From contig JALWLR010000321.1 of assembly GCA_027084065.1 (NCBI GenBank), positions 1 to 8,613 of the forward strand: a stretch of 8,613 bases of DNA, in the 5' to 3' direction. The DNA is from Helicobacteraceae bacterium. Lineage in GTDB: Bacteria; Campylobacterota; Campylobacteria; Campylobacterales; Sulfurimonadaceae. The notes below the pieces were generated by a model, which searched no databases, had not been told where the DNA came from, and saw nothing but the letters and a program-made list of their open reading frames with translations. Below are positions 1 through 5,505 of this stretch, piece after piece (positions within the stretch are counted from its first letter, which is position 1; every line of letters starts with the position of its first letter). Made by a program: the position numbers and the translations under genes.

Positions 1-1306
1 TATGTTTTTGGTCCCAGAAAAAGAGTTTGAAACTCATTCCTCTTTCTGCACTGCTACCTGCTAAAATCCAAAAACCTTTTTTCTGTTTATCGTAGCTCAT
101 TCCGCGTATGCCTAGACCGTCTAGTTTCAGACGAATTACCCCGTCAAACTTTATAGGCGCATCTTTGAGCATTACATCAAAAGGGTTGGAAATAACGACG
201 ACAATCGCTTCAAACCCTGCCAAAGGAGAGCGAAATCCTACATAGAGCTTTCCTTTTTCATCCAGTGCCAGTCCTTCGATGTTTATATCGTCAATTTGTA
301 AAAGGTTGTCGAAGAGATTTCTGTATGCTTTGTGTAGATCCTCTTTAAGTTGTGTATACTCGTACAGTTCTTGCATAGATCCCTCTTCATAAGTAAAAAG
401 CAGAAGCTTTTCCCGAGATTTTTTTCGTTTGTGTTTGCGTGAGAGAGAGTGGGAGGTAATGGCAAATACATACTCGTTTTTTGAAGCGAGTGCCTCTATA
501 TCTTCGATTTTTTTGACTCTTTTTTTCAGCTGTTTTGGGATGTAAAGATTGCCAAGCTCTACAATTTTGTCATCAGAAAATTCCAGGAGTTTAAAGGCTT
601 TTACATCTCCTTCATCTTCTGCTATGAGAATTTTTGAATCATTCAGTACCGTTACACCTGATGGTTCGAATATATTGTAAAATTGCCCGTTTTTATAGGC
701 GATGTTACCTTTTTTCAGGTTGTAAAAGGGTGTCTTTTCTACATAGGTAAGTGCATAGATTATAATCAAAGCGCTTATTGTAAGCCCGATTGCAAAATAG
801 CTGTAGGCGATTTTGAGCCAAAAGTACTTTTTTTTGATTTCACTTCCGATAATGTGCAAATGGCTGATGAGCTCGTTTTTTGTTTTTTTCATACTTTTTA
901 GGATTTCATTCGTCTTTTTCAAATACTCTTTTGGAGAGAGATCCGCCATGTCTTGATAGTATAAAACGGATTCATACTCATCGAGCTCTTTTTTTGTAAC
1001 AAGTTGATCTTTCGTTCTTGGTTTTACGGCAAAAACGGCAAAAATGATCGACCCTAGGGAAGTGAGAATGATGGCAATGAACGCATAGGTCATTTTTGTT
1101 GAATGTATGGCAAAACTAGCAGCCGTTACTGCTACAGTCAAAATGAAACCGTTCAAAGAGATAAGAATGCTCGCTTTGTTGTCGGCAATAGAGGTAAGGT
1201 CAAGGTTGGAGCGAATACCGTTTCGAAAAAATGTACCAAGCAAATTGTTGCTTTTTTTCTTTTTCTTCTTGGCACTTTTTTGTTCTGTTGCCATTTCTTC
1301 CTGCAT
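1..1306 (-). CDS. PycTM (DUF5706)-type membrane domain fused to a DUF3616 domain (C-terminus beyond window)
   Basis: 435 residues are visible, reading without interruption to the left edge. The N-terminus is very basic (six lysines at about 13-18). It is followed by the hallmark ADNKAS at 41-46 and hydrophobic segments at about 47-68 and 73-93. A soluble helical stretch at about 97-165 leads to a third hydrophobic segment at about 167-187. This order, including the KKKYFWLKIAYSYF junction at 158-171, matches the PycTM/DUF5706 membrane domain of Pycsar-type effectors. From about 215 the protein resembles DUF3616: IEDIEAL (267-273), a TSHS motif at 284-287 with a basic patch, INIEGLAL (341-348), GFRSPL (357-362), and GLGIR then ILAGS (397-418). 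Three membrane passes with a basic N-terminus would place DUF3616 in the periplasm. The ATG follows the CotH stop codon after one base, with GGAAAA upstream; a second ATG at 1294 is possible. The function is unknown, and no cyclase gene is seen nearby. Confidence 0.82.
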   Translation of the reverse strand, partial: MQEEMATEQKSAKKKKKKSNNLLGTFFRNGIRSNLDLTSIADNKASILISLNGFILTVAVTAASFAIHSTKMTYAFIAIILTSLGSIIFAVFAVKPRTKDQLVTKKELDEYESVLYYQDMADLSPKEYLKKTNEILKSMKKTKNELISHLHIIGSEIKKKYFWLKIAYSYFAIGLTISALIIIYALTYVEKTPFYNLKKGNIAYKNGQFYNIFEPSGVTVLNDSKILIAEDEGDVKAFKLLEFSDDKIVELGNLYIPKQLKKRVKKIEDIEALASKNEYVFAITSHSLSRKHKRKKSREKLLLFTYEEGSMQELYEYTQLKEDLHKAYRNLFDNLLQIDDINIEGLALDEKGKLYVGFRSPLAGFEAIVVVISNPFDVMLKDAPIKFDGVIRLKLDGLGIRGMSYDKQKKGFWILAGSSAERGMSFKLFFWDQKH

Positions 1307-1307
1307 A

Positions 1308-2996
1308 TTATTTTCCAATACTAAACTCCAAAATCCCTGCATATTGCGAATTGTTGAATTGATGCACCAATCCTTTATCGAAGGCTATTTGGTAGTGTGC
1401 AGGATTGTCGCGCTCGTAAGCTACAACTTTGTAATAATATGTACCGGGTTCAAGAAATATGGGTTCCACTTTATATGTGAATAAACCCCAACTTTCATAA
1501 GTTACATGAGGATTCTCTTTAGAAACACCACTGTCACTAAATATGATGTCGGTCATATTGGTATCACGTGCAACGGAAATATTGTAGTCAATAATGTTAC
1601 CTTCCAAATCAACAGATTCGTCCCACATTAGAAGCAAAGTAGGGGATTTGTAGCTAACATTTTGCCAAAAAGGCATAGGGTTTCCTTTTTCTTCATTGTA
1701 AAGTCTTAAATTTTCCGCTATAGCTTCATTTCGCAAATAGGCAACGTCAGCTCTCCATCTATATTCAGATAGATGGTTACTGTCGGGAGGACGTGTGACA
1801 AAGGGTTCTATAATCGTTATGTAGCTGTCTACTTTTGCATGTATCTCTGCATCGTTCATATAGAGTTCACGTATTTCTTGAACTTTTGCGTCTACTTTTT
1901 CAATATTACTAGGAATTGAGAGAAATTTTCTATGCAAAGGAACAGCCCACCATTTACCAAAACCGAAACTCCATTTTACATCTCCAGAATAAGTATATGC
2001 CGCACCGTCATAATCCCAAGGGAGAAAATAGAAAGTATCACTGTATTTTGGATTGAGAAGATAGAAGTTTTGTGTTACCGTATCTTTATTTCCCGAAACG
2101 ATGTTTACAGCCATCCATGTCAAGTAGTTTTCCTCGTTGAAATAGCGGCGAAATACTCGCATGAACTCTTCGTTACTTTCTGCATCGTTTATCGCTTGAA
2201 TCATCTCAAGTAGTTTTGTTCGCTCTTTTCCATTTTTCATCTCTATTATATCGTCAAAAGCTTTTTTATTTAGCGGCTTGCCTTTTTCATCGACTTCCAT
2301 TCCCGGTACTATCTGAAATGTAAATTCCTGTGCTTTGTAGAGATTGTCATCTTCTCCAAAGCCATGATTTATCAAATACAAAGAATCACAACTCTCTACA
2401 TGTGTAAAAAGTCCTTTGTCTACAGTTTCGTTTCCCTCTTGATCCATCACAAGATGAACAAAACGTGTACGTAACGAGGGAAAGTTTGGAATTTTTTCAA
2501 AAAGCGAAAAAAAGAGCCGGTTTCGCATACGGGATTGATCATACGGATGTTTATTGAATTGGAAGGTACGCTCATCATTGTAGAGCGGCTCGTCTTTATC
2601 GAGTTTGATTCGAAACGATTTTTGCTTTGCTTCTCTTGTACTTTTTCCTTTTATTTTCATAGATGCATTTGTATGAGTTGTACTGTACTCTTGGCTTGAA
2701 AAAACTACATGCAGTTTTGGTTCATAATCGTCGTAAGGGTTTGTGTCATGGTAAACATCATCAAAAGTACAAGGGCGAGGATCGGCATCGGGTAAATTCC
2801 ACGGTTTGCATGTAAAATCGTTTGGAATGGGAATTCTTACAGAAGCTTCCATAATGTTTTTTGGCTCTTTTTCGTACCATTCTTGATTGTCATGAATGTT
2901 ACCTATAATGGATGGGGTGGTTTTTTTGTCGTTATAACTAGAACATCCCGCTAAAAATATAAGCGCCAAAGGCAGAAGAAAAAAGTTTTTTTTCAT
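1308..2996 (-). CDS. CotH-family kinase-like lipoprotein with C-terminal FN3-like domain
   Basis: 562 residues. The N-terminus is a lipoprotein signal (basic start, hydrophobic stretch, lipobox LAGC with Cys18). The residues after Cys are Ser-Ser, not Asp, so outer-membrane sorting is likely if standard Lol rules hold. The CotH kinase-like domain covers about 90-430. It shows IKGKSTREAKQKSFRIKL (115-132, the RGxSSr...KKsy-type block), RMRNRLFF (156-163), DKGLFTHVE (193-201), NIVSGNKDTVTQNFYLL (298-314, the NxD...N catalytic-loop-like block) and FLPWDYDGA (324-332, the acidic metal-binding-like block). Residues from about 450 look like a beta-sandwich of fibronectin III type (PGTYYYKVVAYERD, 517-530). 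Bacillus CotH is an atypical secretory kinase that phosphorylates the coat proteins CotB and CotG. Kinase activity here is inferred from the family, and the substrate is unknown. Its ATG overlaps the ComEA stop by one base and lacks a clear Shine-Dalgarno, so translational coupling is likely. Confidence 0.85.
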   Translation of the reverse strand: MKKNFFLLPLALIFLAGCSSYNDKKTTPSIIGNIHDNQEWYEKEPKNIMEASVRIPIPNDFTCKPWNLPDADPRPCTFDDVYHDTNPYDDYEPKLHVVFSSQEYSTTHTNASMKIKGKSTREAKQKSFRIKLDKDEPLYNDERTFQFNKHPYDQSRMRNRLFFSLFEKIPNFPSLRTRFVHLVMDQEGNETVDKGLFTHVESCDSLYLINHGFGEDDNLYKAQEFTFQIVPGMEVDEKGKPLNKKAFDDIIEMKNGKERTKLLEMIQAINDAESNEEFMRVFRRYFNEENYLTWMAVNIVSGNKDTVTQNFYLLNPKYSDTFYFLPWDYDGAAYTYSGDVKWSFGFGKWWAVPLHRKFLSIPSNIEKVDAKVQEIRELYMNDAEIHAKVDSYITIIEPFVTRPPDSNHLSEYRWRADVAYLRNEAIAENLRLYNEEKGNPMPFWQNVSYKSPTLLLMWDESVDLEGNIIDYNISVARDTNMTDIIFSDSGVSKENPHVTYESWGLFTYKVEPIFLEPGTYYYKVVAYERDNPAHYQIAFDKGLVHQFNNSQYAGILEFSIGK

Positions 2997-3292
2997 TACT
3001 GAATTTGAGGTGTTTCTTGTTGTTGTTCTTGATCTTTACACGGACCGACGATAATGTTGCCTTTGTTTTTTTTCAGCGTCTTTTTTTTGATCCCTTTGAC
3101 CTTTTTGAACTCTTTAAGAGAGTGAAAGCAGCCATGTTTTTTACGGTATTTTATGATCCGCTTTGCTTTTTTCTTTCCTACACCTTTGAGTGTTACCAAC
3201 TCTTCGAGTGTTGCGTTGTTTATGTCTACGGCAGCAAATGCGTAAGAGACAAGCAGTAGAAAAATCAAAGGAATCCGTTTGAAAAATTTCAT
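2996..3292 (-). CDS. ComEA-like secreted helix-hairpin-helix DNA-binding protein
   Basis: 98 residues. A Sec signal peptide (FFKRIPLIFLLLVSYAFA) should be cut before AVDINNA. The rest is a compact ComEA-type double helix-hairpin-helix domain: DINNATLEELVTLKGVGKKKAKRII, then YRKKHGCF and VKGIKKKTLKK. It ends in a Gln-rich tail. Small proteins of this kind (for example Cj0011c of Campylobacter jejuni) bind double-stranded DNA non-specifically in the periplasm and help pull it in during natural transformation. An in-frame ATG also exists at 3298, but the AAAAGG Shine-Dalgarno at 3301-3306 is only two bases from it and eight from the ATG at 3292, so 3292 is chosen. It is the first gene of the apparent operon with the CotH and PycTM genes. 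Cys55 (in HGCF) and Cys85 (in GPCK) could form a disulfide in the periplasm. No other competence gene is in view. Confidence 0.87.
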   Translation of the reverse strand: MKFFKRIPLIFLLLVSYAFAAVDINNATLEELVTLKGVGKKKAKRIIKYRKKHGCFHSLKEFKKVKGIKKKTLKKNKGNIIVGPCKDQEQQQETPQIQ

Positions 3293-3300
3293 TGTCATTG

Positions 3301-3306
3301 CCTTTT
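3301..3306 (-). promoter_or_regulatory. Shine-Dalgarno that sets the comEA-like start
   Basis: AAAAGG read on the minus strand. It lies eight bases from the ATG at 3292 but only two from the alternative ATG at 3298, which decides for the shorter form. Confidence 0.65.
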
Positions 3307-3326
3307 ATGGAAAAAAGTTTGAAAAT

Positions 3327-3332
3327 ATAATA
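3327..3332 (-). promoter_or_regulatory. Putative -10 box of the comEA-cotH-pycTM operon
   Basis: TATTAT on the minus strand in a very AT-rich gap, about 35 bases before the chosen comEA-like start. No convincing -35 is seen at 16-18 bases; Campylobacterota sigma-70 promoters often lack one. It is the only intergenic space ahead of the three genes, so they probably share this promoter. Confidence 0.45.
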
Positions 3333-3360
3333 CACAAAATAAAATAAAGGTTTACTTTAT

Positions 3361-3384
3361 CAAAAAAACGTGATATTTACGTTT
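3361..3384 (-). terminator. Short hairpin plus T-run after the methyltransferase gene
   Basis: Read on the minus strand, AAACGT (3384-3379) and ACGTTT (3371-3366) form a six-base-pair stem around a seven-base loop, and the T-run continues to 3362. It begins directly after the methyltransferase TAG stop (3387-3385). The stem is short and AT-rich, so it is a weak intrinsic terminator at best, but its place between two same-strand operons is right. Confidence 0.45.
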
Positions 3385-3984
3385 CTAGCATTTTTTTGCC
3401 GTAAGCAAAAAGACCGGAAAATCTGCATGTGGCTTGTTTATGGTATGAACTCTTTGAGTTTTTACATCACAAAAGCCGGCTTTTTTTACGGTTTTTGCAA
3501 GAGTTTGTGGATCGAAACCGAAGTGGTGTACTCCCGTATTGTCGGAGTGAAAAGTGCCATCTTCACTCTCTAGGTCCGCGATGGCTATAAAACCGTTTTC
3601 TTTTAGGTTGTTTCGAATCGTCTGGAAAAAGGAGTCCAAATCTTTTATGTGGTGCAGTGTCATGGAGCTGACAATACCATCGACACTCAGTGTAAGAGGC
3701 TCTTTGGTAATGTCTGCAAAAATTGGTTCTATGCGGAGTGTTTCACTGTTTTTTGCTTGTAACTCTTCAAGCATTTTTTTTGAGGTATCGACTCCATAGA
3801 CTTTTTTGACATCTTTGGCGATTTCAAATCCAAGCAGCCCGGTACCGACGCCAAAATCCATGATTTCCATCTCTTTGTCAAGAGGGATTCTTTTCTTAAT
3901 CGCCTGGGCAATATTGTGGGCATTTTGAACACGCAATGGACGTTTGTCCCACTCTTTGGCTCTTTGGTCGAATGTAGTGCTCAT
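3385..3984 (-). CDS. Class I SAM-dependent methyltransferase
   Basis: 199 residues, a complete small Rossmann-fold methyltransferase. Motif I, the SAM-binding glycine loop, is DFGVGTGLLG (43-52). The acidic end of beta-2 is YGVDTS (63-68), with Asp66 expected to hold the SAM ribose. FADIT (89-93) is the next acidic loop, and VSSMTLHHIKDLDSFF (105-120) is the post-II region seen in UbiE/Methyltransf_11-type enzymes. NLKENGFIAIADLE (126-139) follows. Nothing identifies the substrate; the HH-rich late region (GVHHFGFD) suggests a small-molecule or metabolite enzyme but does not prove it. Its ATG overlaps the hydrolase stop in ATGA, so the two are co-translated and may act on related compounds. 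Confidence 0.85.
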   Translation of the reverse strand: MSTTFDQRAKEWDKRPLRVQNAHNIAQAIKKRIPLDKEMEIMDFGVGTGLLGFEIAKDVKKVYGVDTSKKMLEELQAKNSETLRIEPIFADITKEPLTLSVDGIVSSMTLHHIKDLDSFFQTIRNNLKENGFIAIADLESEDGTFHSDNTGVHHFGFDPQTLAKTVKKAGFCDVKTQRVHTINKPHADFPVFLLTAKKC

Positions 3985-4589
3985 ACGATACTTCTTTGAA
4001 GCTGTTCTATCCAGTAGTTTGCGTATTGTTGCTCTTGTTTGATAGTAGTGGGCTCTCCATGTCCGGGATAGACTTTTTTGTCATAGGTAATAGCTTTGAA
4101 CTTTTGAAGAGATTGGATCATATCTTTGGGGTTGGAGTAGGGGAAGTCGACTCTTCCTATGCTTTGTTTGAAGATGAAATCGCCGCTAAACCATGCATCG
4201 TCTATTTCTATGACGCTACATCCGGGTGTATGACCTGGAAAATGTAAAAACTTCACTTCCGTTCCCTCAAACGAAATGCTTTCATCAGGCTCTACTAGAT
4301 AATCCGGAGTCGATGGCGGAAGGTCGGGCATCCATGAGCTGCTTTTGAGGAAAAAGGCATCCGCTTTTGGCGTATAAAGCGGTATGCCTAGTTCCTTTTG
4401 TAGTTCGGCATTGCTCCAAACATGGTCGAAATGTCCATGGGTGCTGAGAATGGCGACAGGGTTGCTCACATTTTGTATAACCCACTGAGTCGCTCCCACT
4501 CCCGGGTCTATTATGAACTCTTTATCATCTTTTTTTACAACGTAACAGTTGGTTTGGTATGCTCCCATAGGTTGTGATTTTATCTGCAT
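3981..4589 (-). CDS. Metallo-beta-lactamase-fold hydrolase (glyoxalase II-like)
   Basis: 202 residues from the chosen start. The metal ligands of the family are all present: THGHFDH (50-56, the HxHxDH motif), His120 in FPGHTPGC, Asp137 in WFSGDFIF, and His177 in VYPGHGEPTT. This is the compact glyoxalase II-like/YcbL-type arrangement that usually acts on thioesters or related small molecules. It lacks the long C-terminal substrate domain of classical glyoxalase II, so the substrate is open. A longer reading from an ATG at 4622 adds 11 residues that do not look like the family. The AGAGG Shine-Dalgarno five bases before 4589 decides for the shorter form. The last codons overlap the methyltransferase start. 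Confidence 0.87.
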   Translation of the reverse strand: MQIKSQPMGAYQTNCYVVKKDDKEFIIDPGVGATQWVIQNVSNPVAILSTHGHFDHVWSNAELQKELGIPLYTPKADAFFLKSSSWMPDLPPSTPDYLVEPDESISFEGTEVKFLHFPGHTPGCSVIEIDDAWFSGDFIFKQSIGRVDFPYSNPKDMIQSLQKFKAITYDKKVYPGHGEPTTIKQEQQYANYWIEQLQRSIV

Positions 4590-4594
4590 TTTTG

Positions 4595-4599
4595 CCTCT
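4595..4599 (-). promoter_or_regulatory. Shine-Dalgarno that sets the hydrolase start
   Basis: AGAGG on the minus strand, five bases before the ATG at 4589. It lies downstream of the alternative ATG at 4622 and so argues against that longer start. Confidence 0.7.
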
Positions 4600-4605
4600 G
4601 TAGTG

Positions 4606-4611
4606 TAGAAT
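4606..4611 (+). promoter_or_regulatory. Putative -10 box of the DUF455 gene
   Basis: TAGAAT, five of six matches to TATAAT, ends only five bases before the ATG at 4617. No Shine-Dalgarno lies in between. If used, the transcript would begin at about the start codon, giving a leaderless or nearly leaderless mRNA. No good -35 is seen. Confidence 0.35.
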
Positions 4612-4616
4612 TCTGC

Positions 4617-5453
4617 ATGCAATTTTATCAGGAATTAGAAACAATCCTTACAACCGGAGAACCTTCACTAAAGGCAGATCTTTTTTTTCGTTTTATGAAG
4701 CACTACAAAGAGAATAGATGCAGCTTTGAAAGCTCTCATGTGCCAAAAGAGTTCACGATGCCGTCATATGCATCCATCTGCCGTGTAGTCTCTCCCCGTG
4801 ATGTGCCAAAACGCAGTAACTTAACAACGAAACAGGGACAAGTCCATCTTCTACATGCAGTAGCACATATTGAATACAGTGCTATTGATTTGGCACTCGA
4901 TATTTGTTACCGTTTTCCAAATATGCCCAAAGCTTTTTATGATGACTGGCTGGAGGTGGCACAAGAGGAAATAGCACATTTTCAAATGATTGAGTCACTA
5001 CTTGAGCGACTTGGAGCAAAGTACGGCGACATCCCCGTTCACAGTGCTCTTTTTGAGGCGAGCCAAAAAACGAACCACTCTTTGCTGGAGCGTTTAGCCG
5101 TTGTGCCGCGCTACCTTGAAGCCAACGGTCTGGATGCGACGCCTGCCATCTTACAAAAGCTTCGAACGCTCCCTGAAAGTGAGATATTAAATAGTATCAA
5201 AAGTGTTCTAAAGAGAATTCTTGATGAGGAGGTGGAGCATGTTCGCAAAGGGGACTACTGGTTTAGTTATGTCTGTAAAAAAGTAAAAAAACCCAAAGAG
5301 CAGACCTATAAAGAGATTATAGGACACTACTACCCACAGGGCTTTAGCAGAATCAAACAGCTTAACACCAAAGCAAGACTGGAAGCGGGTTTTACATGCA
5401 GCGAACTTGAATTACTTCTTCAAAAAAAAATATGCAAACAGGAAAACATGTAA
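4617..5453 (+). CDS. DUF455 family ferritin-like protein (probable diiron)
   Basis: 278 residues. The family is recognised by VVSPRDVPKRSN (57-68), HAVAHIEYSAIDLALD (80-95), EEIAHFQMIESLLERLG (117-133), VPRYLEANGLDATP (163-176) and ILDEEVEHVRKGDYWF (201-216). Two ExxH pairs (Glu118/His121 and Glu205/His208), together with Glu86 and Glu168, have the layout of a ferritin-like four-helix bundle with a dimetal site, related to MiaE-type proteins. The reaction is unknown. The ATG at 4617 is the only usable start: no in-frame ATG, GTG or TTG lies upstream before a stop, and the next Met (residue 27) has no ribosome site. It is divergent from the hydrolase with 27 bases between the start codons. Runs of T8 (4681-4688) and A9 (5422-5430) lie in the gene. 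Confidence 0.85.
   Translation: MQFYQELETILTTGEPSLKADLFFRFMKHYKENRCSFESSHVPKEFTMPSYASICRVVSPRDVPKRSNLTTKQGQVHLLHAVAHIEYSAIDLALDICYRFPNMPKAFYDDWLEVAQEEIAHFQMIESLLERLGAKYGDIPVHSALFEASQKTNHSLLERLAVVPRYLEANGLDATPAILQKLRTLPESEILNSIKSVLKRILDEEVEHVRKGDYWFSYVCKKVKKPKEQTYKEIIGHYYPQGFSRIKQLNTKARLEAGFTCSELELLLQKKICKQENM
4622..4630 (-). promoter_or_regulatory. Putative extended -10 (TGATAAAAT) of the hydrolase-methyltransferase pair
   Basis: On the minus strand TG-A-TAAAAT matches the extended -10 pattern TGnTATAAT with one mismatch. Transcription would start near 4615, leaving a leader of about 25 bases that carries the AGAGG ribosome site. The element lies inside the first codons of the divergent DUF455 gene. 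Confidence 0.4.
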
Positions 5454-5471
5454 AGCTTTTGATATGTTCCG

Positions 5472-5480
5472 TGCTATAAT
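5472..5480 (+). promoter_or_regulatory. Extended -10 promoter of the Cache-GGDEF-EAL gene
   Basis: TGCTATAAT is a perfect match to TGnTATAAT. It lies 25 bases before the ATG at 5506, and an AAGAGA ribosome site (5495-5500) sits five bases before the ATG. No clear -35 is seen. Confidence 0.65.
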
Positions 5481-5505
5481 TGAGTAAAAATTAAAAGAGA
5501 TAATA

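Noticed and set aside
1..1306. A complete Pycsar defence locus
   Set aside because: Only a PycTM-type domain is present. No adenylate/guanylate-cyclase-fold PycC gene is visible on either strand, and the gene left of the window is unseen, so only the domain resemblance is claimed.
1107..1484. Plus-strand 125-residue open frame across the CotH/PycTM junction
   Set aside because: It lies antisense to two well-supported genes; the Phe-rich composition (LLLFFFFFLALF) is the complement of the Lys-rich N-terminus of the PycTM protein.
4590..4622. Longer hydrolase start at the ATG at 4622
   Set aside because: The added 11 residues do not fit the family and the AGAGG ribosome site lies downstream of that ATG. 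The predicted transcript start near 4615 would also exclude it.
4681..4688. Poly-T and poly-A tracts (T8 here, A9 at 5422-5430, T8 at 2986-2993, 3066-3073 and 3081-3088) as phase-variation switches
   Set aside because: All are in frame, and tracts of this length are common by chance in DNA this AT-rich; no G/C tract typical of Campylobacter contingency genes is present.
5441..5470. Imperfect inverted repeat (GGAAAACAT ... ATGTTCC) around AAAGCTTT after the DUF455 gene as a terminator
   Set aside because: The stem is bulged and no T-run follows. It may be a chance palindrome or an operator next to the EAL gene promoter, but the support is too weak for a feature.
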